From Desulfobulbaceae bacterium (GTDB lineage Bacteria > Desulfobacterota > Desulfobulbia > Desulfobulbales > Desulfocapsaceae): a stretch of DNA of 7,317 nt. Both the position numbers and the translations under genes were made by a program. Shown here in pieces: positions 1-5,773 of the stretch. How positions within the stretch are numbered: position 1 is the first letter of the stretch; every line of letters starts with the position of its first letter. Under the pieces are notes generated by a model. The model searched no databases and had not been told where the DNA came from. It saw only the letters and a program-made list of their open reading frames with translations. Location: NCBI GenBank assembly GCA_030599175.1, contig JAUVON010000133.1:1-7317 (forward strand), in the 5' to 3' direction.

Positions 1-872
1 CCGTTGATACCAAGCAGAGGGGCTCCGCCGTATTCCGCATAATCAACACGTTTTTTGAACGCCTTAAATGCGGGGCGGGCCAGAAGGTATCCCACCTTGG
101 CGGGAATCGATTTTACAATCTCATCCTTTAGCATCCGCATCATGGCATCAGCCAGTCCCTCACTGATTTTCAGACAGATATTTCCGACAAAGCCATCACA
201 CACAATCACATCCACATCACCCTGAAAAACGTCTCTTCCTTCAACATTTCCGATAAAATTTAAAGAGCTGTTCTCCAGCAGCGGGTACGACTCTTTTACA
301 AGACTGTTTCCTTTACCGGTTTCTTCACCGATAGACAACAATCCAACTGTGGGCCTTGAAATATCGCGGACACGGGAATACGCAGAAGCCATAACGGCAA
401 ACTGATAGAGATGCTGCGGCCGGCAATCGACATTAGCCCCGATATCCATGAGTATTACCGGTTTTTTCTGGGTCGGGAAGAGTGAAGCAATACCGGGACG
501 AGAAACCCCCTTGAGACGACCAAGCTTGCGGACACCGGCGGCCATAGTCGCTCCTGAATTGCCGGCACTCACCACGGCATCAGCCTGACCCTGTCGAACA
601 AGGTCGAAAGCCACCATCACCGACGAGTCCTTTTTTTTCCGGATGGCGTTAACAGGGTTTTCACTCATCTTTATTACCTGAGATGCGTGAACTATTTTAA
701 TTGCGTCCGCTTTATCTGAATCTGGTGCAAGTCTATCTAGATGCTTCTTCAGGAGAACCTCATCACCCACCAGACTTACCCTGAGGTCCGCCTCTTTTGT
801 GGCAAGCAATGCCCCGGCAATCAACTCCTCCGGACCATTGTCTCCCGCCATGGCGTCCAGGGCTATCTGCAC
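1..872 (-). CDS. plsX: Phosphate acyltransferase PlsX, 3' end cut off by the window
   Basis: PlsX converts acyl-ACP and phosphate into acyl-phosphate, the donor used by PlsY in the first acylation of glycerol-3-phosphate; it acts at the inner face of the membrane. About 290 residues are present; the family is usually about 330-345, so only the C-terminus is missing. Visible family signatures are the N-terminal ALDAMAGDNGP (residues 4-14), MSENPVNAIRKKKDSS (69-84), SAGNSGATMA (102-111), LMDIGANVDCRP, and YAEYGGAPLLGING at the window edge. The start is GTG at 870-872. It is preceded by AGGAG with 6 bases of spacing, and it gives the conserved N-terminus directly. The gene lies 9 bases after rpmF, whose TAG stop overlaps this ribosome binding site, so the two are almost certainly cotranscribed and perhaps translationally coupled. 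Most PlsX proteins have DAMGGD where this one has DAMAGD, a mild substitution. fabH often follows plsX but would lie outside the window. Confidence 0.95.
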   Translation of the reverse strand, partial: MQIALDAMAGDNGPEELIAGALLATKEADLRVSLVGDEVLLKKHLDRLAPDSDKADAIKIVHASQVIKMSENPVNAIRKKKDSSVMVAFDLVRQGQADAVVSAGNSGATMAAGVRKLGRLKGVSRPGIASLFPTQKKPVILMDIGANVDCRPQHLYQFAVMASAYSRVRDISRPTVGLLSIGEETGKGNSLVKESYPLLENSSLNFIGNVEGRDVFQGDVDVIVCDGFVGNICLKISEGLADAMMRMLKDEIVKSIPAKVGYLLARPAFKAFKKRVDYAEYGGAPLLGIN

Positions 873-881
873 ACTGTTCTC

Positions 882-1070
882 CTATTCAATGTCGGTATCA
901 AGACTGAACACGGTTCGACCTTTATACTTGCCACAGCCGCCACACAGTCTATGCGGTTCTTTCGGTTCACCACAGTCCCCACAGACAGAAAGCCCCGGTG
1001 CTTTCAAAGCGTCATGGGATCTTCTTTTTCTTGTACGTGACCGTGAATGTCTTCTTTTGGGTAAAGCCAT
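882..1070 (-). CDS. rpmF: 50S ribosomal protein L32, zinc-ribbon (four-cysteine) form
   Basis: This is a 62-residue protein of the large ribosomal subunit. The N-terminus MALPKRRHSRSRTRKRRSH is the basic tail typical of L32. It is followed by CGDC (Cys30, Cys33) and CGGC (Cys43, Cys46), which form the Zn-binding ribbon of the C+ paralogue type, and then by the usual GRTVFSLD ending. The ATG at 1068-1070 is chosen because GGAGG lies 5 bases upstream and because MALPKRR is the family start; an in-frame ATG four codons further upstream lies on the other side of this ribosome binding site and is rejected. It heads the rpmF-plsX unit. The yceD (DUF177) gene that often precedes rpmF is absent, and an AT-rich non-coding stretch lies upstream instead. 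Confidence 0.96.
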   Translation of the reverse strand: MALPKRRHSRSRTRKRRSHDALKAPGLSVCGDCGEPKEPHRLCGGCGKYKGRTVFSLDTDIE

Positions 1071-1354
1071 TTTTTCCTCCAATCAGGTATGAAACATACC
1101 ATTTCACAAACAATTTCAATGATTATTAATTTTGTCGGGACAATAAAAAGAAAATCTCTCCTGCCCGAACCATAACTGCAACTGAATCCAATTTCAAAAA
1201 CAAAAAAGAGAAAAAATAACCAATTTAGAAAATAATCGCCAGAAAAAAATACAATCTGATCAAAAACCAACCAATTTGCTGCTATGGATTATATTATCTC
1301 TGACATCGGTATTAATAAAGAAGTCCATCCAAAGCTGCTTTGCCGACTCATTTT
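1071..1354. other. AT-rich non-coding gap between the mla operon and rpmF
   Basis: These 284 bases hold the rpmF ribosome binding site, the 1086-1100 inverted repeat, and a second smaller symmetry at 1132-1143 (TTGTC-GG-GACAA on the plus strand). Long A-rich runs on the plus strand (about 1145-1265) give low-complexity Phe/Leu/Ile-rich translations on the minus strand with no recognisable family. I see no convincing intrinsic terminator. A CAAAG-CAG-CTTTG stem (minus strand) shortly after the upstream gene is short and lacks a proper T tract, so read-through from the mla operon into rpmF-plsX cannot be excluded. Confidence 0.6.
1086..1100 (-). promoter_or_regulatory. Perfect short inverted repeat just upstream of the rpmF ribosome binding site
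   Basis: Read on the minus strand the sequence is GGTATG-TTT-CATACC, a perfect 6-base stem with a 3-base centre. It ends 5 bases before the GGAGG of rpmF. It could be an mRNA hairpin in the leader or a DNA operator. Upstream on the same strand, TTGAAA and TATGTT are separated by 15 bases and the second hexamer lies inside the repeat; this is only a weak promoter candidate. The symmetry is seen directly; the regulatory role is inferred. Confidence 0.4.
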
Positions 1355-1804
1355 TCAAAGTACATGGGAAAGCCGGTCTGAATTTTTTTCCAGACGAAGA
1401 GAAGTTCTCTCCAGCAGCCATTCAAGCAAGCTCACGACAAGCAGCGGATATTTTTTTTTGAGCTCGTCAAAAACCTGATATGAAAAAAAGAGTACTATTG
1501 AATCTTTTACAGCCAACAGGGTGGCCCTATGTCTATTATCATGGAGTAATGCTCTTTCTCCAACCGGGGCACCGGGATCAAGGAGTGCAATGACCTGGGT
1601 TCTTTCGCCAAAACCGGTTCTTTTCTGTACAGCAAGCTGCCCTTCAACCACAAAAAAGAGTTTATCCCCACTTTCGTCAAGAGAAAACAAAACATCTCCC
1701 TCTCTCAAGCTGACCTCTTTCATTAAAGGCAACAGAAGTTCTACATCAGTCCTGCTGAAACGTGGAAAGAGAAGTTCATGCAACTCCGTACTATATTCTG
1801 CCAT
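1355..1804 (-). CDS. Small cyclic nucleotide-binding-domain (Crp/CAP-fold) protein, last gene of the mla operon
   Basis: This 149-residue protein is a stand-alone cNMP-binding beta-roll. The pattern F-S-x-D-E-S-G-D-K-L-F-F-V-V-E-G (about 40-55) is the usual entry to the fold. The segment VGERALLHDNRHRAT (81-95) matches the phosphate-binding cassette: Glu83 and Arg93 are 10 residues apart, as are the ligand-contacting Glu and Arg of E. coli CRP. Residues about 110-149 look helical, with no helix-turn-helix, so it is unlikely to bind DNA like Crp. No signal peptide or membrane segment is seen, so it is probably cytoplasmic. It starts 9 bases after the mlaC stop with no clear ribosome binding site (CTTCCCATC precedes the ATG), which suggests translational coupling to mlaC. 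Known single-domain members act as regulatory subunits or sensors. A role in controlling the Mla ABC complex is inference from position only, and the ligand is unknown. Confidence 0.85.
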   Translation of the reverse strand: MAEYSTELHELLFPRFSRTDVELLLPLMKEVSLREGDVLFSLDESGDKLFFVVEGQLAVQKRTGFGERTQVIALLDPGAPVGERALLHDNRHRATLLAVKDSIVLFFSYQVFDELKKKYPLLVVSLLEWLLERTSLRLEKNSDRLSHVL

Positions 1805-1813
1805 GATGGGAAG

Positions 1814-2422
1814 TTAACTCTTGGCCTTTAAAAACGATCTGTTCTTATCTTCCAGTACTTTTACCAGTCCCTCATATTTTTCTTTTCTTAGAATTGATTT
1901 AAACTGCTCCTTATAGTTTCTCACAAGACTGACACCTTCAATATTGATATCATAGACCATCCAATGACCGTCTGATTCCTTCATTATATAATGCACAGGC
2001 AGATTCACACCGTTATTCTCCACAATAGTAGTAACCTGGGCTCTGTTTCCTTTTACAGTTTCTGCTTTAAATTCAGTGGACTGTCCTGAATATCCCTCCA
2101 GCTTACCGATATATACGTTTTCAAGAAGCTTCGTCATAAGCTGGGTAAAATAACCCCTCTGCTGATCACTGATAGTTCGCCATGTTTTTCCAAGAACCCG
2201 CTTTGACATTTCTCTGAAATTAAAACCAGTCTCTATCGATTCCATGATTTTCTGACGCCGTTCCACAAGATGTTCATCACCTTTCAGATTCTGATCACCA
2301 AGAATAGCCATCACCCCGTCCAGTGCGGGTCTAAGGTCATCGGTCGGGCTGTTTCCGGCAACAGTTGTATGGGAAAAACAGAACAACGACAATACAATAA
2401 AAAGAGATACAATTTTTTTCAT
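1814..2422 (-). CDS. mlaC: Periplasmic phospholipid-binding protein MlaC (Ttg2D family)
   Basis: MlaC shuttles phospholipid across the periplasm between the outer-membrane side and the MlaFED complex. The 202-residue product starts with a clear Sec signal peptide: MKK, a hydrophobic core to about residue 18, and likely cleavage after TTVA (residue 22). Family hallmarks are FNFREMSKRVLGKTWRTIS (67-85), QQRGYFTQLMTKLL (87-100), VHYIMKESDGHWMVYDINIEGVSLV (143-167) and RNYKEQFKSIL (168-178), spanning the MlaC/tolerance domain. I place the start at the ATG at 2420-2422. An in-frame GTG four codons upstream overlaps the AAGGAG ribosome binding site and so cannot be used with it; AAGGAG is about 11 bases from the ATG. 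The gene follows mlaD by 15 bases, and the mlaD TAA abuts the ribosome binding site. Length is close to that of E. coli MlaC. Confidence 0.93.
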   Translation of the reverse strand: MKKIVSLFIVLSLFCFSHTTVAGNSPTDDLRPALDGVMAILGDQNLKGDEHLVERRQKIMESIETGFNFREMSKRVLGKTWRTISDQQRGYFTQLMTKLLENVYIGKLEGYSGQSTEFKAETVKGNRAQVTTIVENNGVNLPVHYIMKESDGHWMVYDINIEGVSLVRNYKEQFKSILRKEKYEGLVKVLEDKNRSFLKAKS

Positions 2423-2437
2423 TTTAACTCTCACTCC

Positions 2438-2887
2438 TTACTCCGCACTGCCAAAAGCAAATTTACTGATCAGAGATTCGATATCCATAGAAGATTCGGT
2501 ATCCCTCAACACCTCCCCGGGTTTAAAATTCTCTTCATCCCCGCCAAAACTCAACTGGATGAACTTGTCACCTATTATCCCCTGGGACTTCACAGATGCC
2601 ATCGAATCTATCGGAACTTTCAATTTCTTATCCACTTTCAATGCCAGGACGGCGACCTCATCTTCTCCAAGTGTAACTGCGGCAACACTGCCCACAACCA
2701 CACCGGCAACCTGTACAGAGGCACCTTTTTTAACTCCGGCAACATTATCAAATTCAGCATTAATAATATATGTTGTACTGCTCGTCAAAAAAGATACCTC
2801 TCCAAGCTGGAGCGCTAGATACCCAAAAGCACAAAAACCGACTATCATAAAAAGCCCAACCGCCATTTCAAGAATATGTTCTTTCAT
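2438..2887 (-). CDS. mlaD: MCE-domain lipid transport protein MlaD, inner-membrane anchored
   Basis: MlaD forms a periplasmic ring on MlaFE through which lipid passes to or from MlaC. The protein has 149 residues, somewhat shorter than E. coli MlaD (about 183). It has one N-terminal transmembrane helix (about residues 8-28) followed by one MCE domain (about 38-115). That domain contains FDNVAGVKKGASVQVAGVVVGSV (46-68) and SQGIIGDKFIQLSFGG (101-116), matching the family pattern of F-x-N-x-x-G-x-x-x-G-x-x-V then GV-x-V-G. The C-terminus (SSMDIESLISKFAFGSAE) is the short helix seen after the MCE domain. The ATG at 2885-2887 has GGAG 8 bases upstream, and only 2 bases separate it from the mlaF stop, so the two genes are tightly coupled. 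Confidence 0.94.
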   Translation of the reverse strand: MKEHILEMAVGLFMIVGFCAFGYLALQLGEVSFLTSSTTYIINAEFDNVAGVKKGASVQVAGVVVGSVAAVTLGEDEVAVLALKVDKKLKVPIDSMASVKSQGIIGDKFIQLSFGGDEENFKPGEVLRDTESSMDIESLISKFAFGSAE

Positions 2888-2889
2888 TT

Positions 2890-3672
2890 TTATATCTCCA
2901 CCAGGTGACTTTGATATATATCCCCCATTGTCATTTTCACAAATTCCCTGATATGGGGTTTTTCAGACCATTGGATCTCTTCCGGACTGCTAAACACATC
3001 CATGTGTCCTCTGTTTAAAATAATCACCCTGTCAGCAAGATTGAAAATCTTCGGTATATCATGACTTACGATAACGGAGGTAAAACCAAACTCAGATTGC
3101 GTTTTTGCGAAAAGTTGATATATCTCCTGCGCCATCACAGGGTCAAGACCTGTAGTCGGCTCATCAAACAGCATAATTGCCGGTTTAAGCTGCATTGCTC
3201 TTGCCAACCCCACCCGTTTCTTCATTCCACCACTCAGTTGAGCCGGATATTTATCTTCATGGCCATCCAGTTCAAACTGTGACAATGATGTATGCACCTG
3301 ACTACCGATCTCTTCTTCGGTTTTTTTTGTCCTTTCTCTCAGTGGCAGTGCCACATTCTCAAAAACCGTAAGGGAATCAAAAAGAGCCGACCCCTGAAAA
3401 AGAACGCCAAACTGGGTGCGCAAAGCCTCAAGCTCTTTTCCCTTGGCTCCGGTGACATCATTTCCCTGTACCAATACCCTGCCTGAATCAGCTCTCATAA
3501 GACCAAGAACAATCTTCAGGGTAACACTTTTCCCCGATCCGCTGCCACCGGCAATCACCGTTGTCTTACCTGCAGGGATGGAGAAACTGACACTGTCAAG
3601 AACAGTTTGTACTGTCCCATCTTTTTTGGCGAAAGATTTCGTAACATCTTTGAATTCAATAGCAGAAGTCAT
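2890..3672 (-). CDS. mlaF: Lipid ABC transporter ATP-binding protein MlaF
   Basis: This is the cytoplasmic ATPase that drives the Mla complex with MlaE and MlaD. The 260-residue product has the full set of ABC motifs: Walker A GGSGSGKS (42-49), Q-loop at Gln93 in LFQGSALFDSLTV, signature LSGGMKKR (146-153), Walker B IMLFDEP (166-172), D-loop GLDP (175-178) and switch His204 in VSHD. LFQ-x-x-ALFDSLTVFENVALPL and LSGGMKKRVGLARA are characteristic of the MlaF subfamily rather than of general ABC ATPases. I prefer the ATG at 3670-3672, with a weak GAAAGAG 5 bases upstream. An in-frame TTG eight codons further upstream would only add a non-conserved MYTPERVA extension. The gene is 117 bases downstream of mlaE, an unusually wide gap for this operon, and 2 bases upstream of mlaD. 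Confidence 0.95.
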   Translation of the reverse strand: MTSAIEFKDVTKSFAKKDGTVQTVLDSVSFSIPAGKTTVIAGGSGSGKSVTLKIVLGLMRADSGRVLVQGNDVTGAKGKELEALRTQFGVLFQGSALFDSLTVFENVALPLRERTKKTEEEIGSQVHTSLSQFELDGHEDKYPAQLSGGMKKRVGLARAMQLKPAIMLFDEPTTGLDPVMAQEIYQLFAKTQSEFGFTSVIVSHDIPKIFNLADRVIILNRGHMDVFSSPEEIQWSEKPHIREFVKMTMGDIYQSHLVEI

Positions 3673-3714
3673 CGCAACTCTTTCAGGTGTATACAAAAAA
3701 CATTAGTGAAACCA

Positions 3715-3743
3715 CTTATACTCATCAAGAAAGTACTGAACAA
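3715..3743 (-). promoter_or_regulatory. Candidate internal promoter for mlaF-mlaD-mlaC-cNMP gene
   Basis: On the minus strand TTGTTC (3738-3743) and TATAAG (3715-3720) are separated by 17 bases. The -10 element matches the sigma-70 consensus at 5 of 6 positions, and the -35 at only about 3. It sits in the mlaE-mlaF gap and points toward mlaF. A small stem, CCCC-GATAAAT-GGGG on the minus strand (3747-3761), lies immediately upstream. The match is modest and has not been tested. Confidence 0.3.
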
Positions 3744-3789
3744 CAGCCCCATTTATCGGGGTTAAATATCATCGTAATGCAAATGTTCA

Positions 3790-4581
3790 TCAAAGAAGCA
3801 CTGCTGTGAGGAGATAATCAAAAACAAGAACAGAAATTGAAGAAAGCACAACTGCCTGTGTTGTTACACGGCTGACACTTTCAGCGCCAAACCCCGCCCC
3901 TCGTATCTCTCTGACAAAGTACCCTCTTCCTGTGCAAATCCAGACAACAAGTAAAGCAAATACAAACGACTTTATAACTCCGAGCCAAATATCATGGTTA
4001 GTCACACTTGATCTCATCCCCTCAATATAACTGCCGGGACTCACATCCATCAGGCTGACTCCTGCAACATAGCCGCCGGCAATGCCTACAACATCAAAGA
4101 TGACAGTCAGGAGCGGTACAGAAATGAGCGCTGCAATAAATTTTGGCGTAATCAAATAACGGAAAGGATCAACAGCCATACAATCCAAAGCGTCAATCTG
4201 TTCAGAGATACGCATAATGCCAAGTTCTGCACACATTGCAGAACCGGCTCGCCCGGCAACCATAAGAGCAGTTAAAACCGGTCCAAGCTCCATTATCAAA
4301 GTGAGCGAAACAGCTGAACCGAGCATCCCTTCCGCACCGAATTTATTAAGAGAGTAATATCCCTGAAGGCCGAGAACCAACCCGGTAGATGCGGCGGTAA
4401 AGAAAATCACTGAGAGAGAACCGACACCGATAAAATTGACCTGTCGGACTAATTCTTTAAACCTGAACGGTTGTCGAAAAATGCCCCGAAATGCTTTAAA
4501 GAGGAATAATGTCATCCTCCCAAGATCGGTCAATACATAGAGTCCGGTATTACCCAGATTTGCAATTGAATTACTTTTCAT
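3790..4581 (-). CDS. mlaE: Lipid ABC transporter permease MlaE
   Basis: MlaE is the transmembrane subunit of the Mla phospholipid transporter. The 263-residue product is the usual length and has an amphipathic N-terminal region followed by about five or six hydrophobic segments. The core family signature is MELGPVLTALMVAGRAGSAM (97-116), which continues to the short coupling region ELGIMRISEQIDALDCMAVD (119-138) and the conserved PFRYLITPKFIA (139-150). GRGYFVREIRGAGFGAESVSRVTTQAVV (218-245) matches the conserved C-terminal loop. No STAS (MlaB-like) domain is fused at the N-terminus. The ATG at 4579-4581 has no strong ribosome binding site. Methionine 23 is an alternative, but the N-terminal segment fits the family. 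It is the first gene of the mla unit, with a candidate promoter upstream and yejE 140 bases further up. Confidence 0.94.
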   Translation of the reverse strand: MKSNSIANLGNTGLYVLTDLGRMTLFLFKAFRGIFRQPFRFKELVRQVNFIGVGSLSVIFFTAASTGLVLGLQGYYSLNKFGAEGMLGSAVSLTLIMELGPVLTALMVAGRAGSAMCAELGIMRISEQIDALDCMAVDPFRYLITPKFIAALISVPLLTVIFDVVGIAGGYVAGVSLMDVSPGSYIEGMRSSVTNHDIWLGVIKSFVFALLVVWICTGRGYFVREIRGAGFGAESVSRVTTQAVVLSSISVLVFDYLLTAVLL

Positions 4582-4665
4582 CGATTTCGGATCAAAATTG
4601 CCTGATTATCTTCTCAGGACAACACTAAACTATTCAATTTAATAATTAGTACCAGTGCCGCATAA

Positions 4666-4692
4666 AGTATAGTCACTCCTATTATAAGTCAA
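4666..4692 (-). promoter_or_regulatory. Candidate sigma-70 promoter for the mla operon
   Basis: On the minus strand TTGACT (4687-4692) is followed by TATACT (4666-4671). Each element is one base from consensus, or close to it, but the spacer is 15 bases, shorter than the optimal 17. It lies in the 140-base gap between yejE and mlaE, about 85 bases before the mlaE ATG, and would make the mla genes a separate unit from yejBE. I see no clear terminator for yejE in the same gap, so read-through is also possible. Confidence 0.4.
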
Positions 4693-4721
4693 TTTATAAA
4701 ACACTCCTCTTCACAGCTGAA

Positions 4722-5768
4722 TCATTTTTTCCTTGGATCATATGTGTCTCTTAAAGCCTCTCCGATAAAAATGAGCAGGATCAGAGTAATCACGAGTACT
4801 GAAAATGATGACAGAGAAAGCCACCAGGCATCTATATTTGCTTTTCCCTGGGCAAGAAGCTCCCCAAGGCTGGGAGTAGAGGGTGGCACACCCAGCCCGA
4901 GAAAATCAAGACTGGTTAGTGCAAGAATAGCGGCTGAGATGCGAAAAGGCAGAAAGGTGATTACAGGTGTCATACTGTTTGGTAGCAGGTGGCGCCACAT
5001 TATCGTTATACTTCCAACCCCGAGCGCTTTGGCAGCTTTCACATATTCCATATTTCGTCCTCTCAAGAACTCAGCCCGTACATAATCGGACAAGCCCATC
5101 CAGCTGAACAGAGAGAGCAATACAAAAAGGAGCAGTACGCTGGGTTGAAAAATTGAGGCAAAAATAATCAACAGATACAACTCGGGCATAGCTCCCCAAA
5201 TTTCGATAAACCGCTGAAAGGTCAGGTCAACGCGCCCACCCAAAAAACCCTGGATCCCTCCTGCAATGATGCCGATTACTGTGCCCATGGCAGTCAGCGC
5301 CAGTCCGAAAAGCACACTCAACCTGAATCCGTAAATAACCCTTGCCAGAACATCTCTTCCCCTGTCATCCGTACCTAAAAGATTATCTGTTGTGGGTGGA
5401 GAAGGTACCGGACCATCTATCTCAAAGTTAATGGAATTGTAATCATGTGGGATGAAAGGGAAAAGTACATAATTCCCCTTCCCCTCTATCAACTCACGAA
5501 AGAGAGGGTCTTTGTAGTCTGTCTCCGTCTCAAAATCTCCTCCAAAGGTGGTTTCCGGGTATGATTTTATTACCGGGAAATAATAGCTCCCTTCAAACCT
5601 GACCACGAGGGGAACATCATTACTTATCAGTTCTGCAAACAAACTTATCACAAAGAGGGTCAGAAAGATAAGCAGGCTGTAATATCCCCGTCGACTCCTT
5701 TTAAACCGATGCCAGTTCCTCTTTCTACGGGAAACTGTAGTTCTGGACTGCTCCATTCCAGGCGTCAT
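4722..5768 (-). CDS. yejE: Peptide ABC importer permease YejE (OppC/DppC-type)
   Basis: YejE is one of the two inner-membrane channel subunits of the Yej importer (oligopeptides; microcin C in E. coli). The 348-residue protein resembles YejE along its whole length. A basic N-terminus, with RFKRSRRGYYSLLIFL (21-36), leads into the first transmembrane helix. It is followed by the long periplasmic segment particular to YejE (DVPLVVRFEGSYYFP, 51-65; later INFEIDGPVPSPP) and by LLGTDDRGRDVLARVIYGFR (130-149). The permease domain carries the EAA loop from about 232 to 264 (AEFLRGRNMEYVKAAKALG, then RHLLPN), TSLDFLGLGVPPSTPSLGELL (285-305), and the C-terminal GEALRDTYDPRK. The ATG at 5766-5768 has AGAGG 8 bases upstream; the yejB stop is 5 bases away, so the pair is translationally linked. 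The ATPase gene yejF, which usually follows, is not here; mlaE comes next. Confidence 0.94.
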   Translation of the reverse strand: MTPGMEQSRTTVSRRKRNWHRFKRSRRGYYSLLIFLTLFVISLFAELISNDVPLVVRFEGSYYFPVIKSYPETTFGGDFETETDYKDPLFRELIEGKGNYVLFPFIPHDYNSINFEIDGPVPSPPTTDNLLGTDDRGRDVLARVIYGFRLSVLFGLALTAMGTVIGIIAGGIQGFLGGRVDLTFQRFIEIWGAMPELYLLIIFASIFQPSVLLLFVLLSLFSWMGLSDYVRAEFLRGRNMEYVKAAKALGVGSITIMWRHLLPNSMTPVITFLPFRISAAILALTSLDFLGLGVPPSTPSLGELLAQGKANIDAWWLSLSSFSVLVITLILLIFIGEALRDTYDPRKK

Positions 5769-5773
5769 GCTTT

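Noticed and set aside
741..1092. Plus-strand open frames opposite plsX and rpmF
   Set aside because: They overlap two conserved genes on the other strand and have no family resemblance.
1004..1270. Minus-strand open frame of 88 codons upstream of and overlapping rpmF
   Set aside because: It is out of frame with rpmF and overlaps it, is rich in Phe/Ile/Leu from AT-rich DNA, has no recognisable domain, and would include the rpmF ribosome binding site.
1325..1350. CAAAG/CTTTG stem after the cNMP gene as a terminator
   Set aside because: The stem is only 5 bases, has few G-C pairs and is not followed by a continuous T run.
2423..2434. Upstream GTG start for mlaC (MRVK extension)
   Set aside because: The GTG overlaps its only ribosome binding site; the ATG four codons on gives a standard signal peptide start.
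2270..2818. Long plus-strand open frame of 182 codons antisense to mlaC and mlaD
   Set aside because: It lies entirely opposite the mlaC 5' part and mlaD, two well-supported genes. Its composition (Cys, His, Asn rich) looks like a shadow, and it matches no family I know.
3673..3696. TTG start for mlaF adding eight residues
   Set aside because: A rare start codon with no ribosome binding site, and the added residues are not part of the ABC domain.
3725..3790. 21-codon open frame overlapping the mlaE stop (TGATG) on the minus strand
   Set aside because: The overlap suggests coupling, but the peptide is short, has no recognisable features, and spans the hairpin and the candidate promoter; chance is the simpler explanation.
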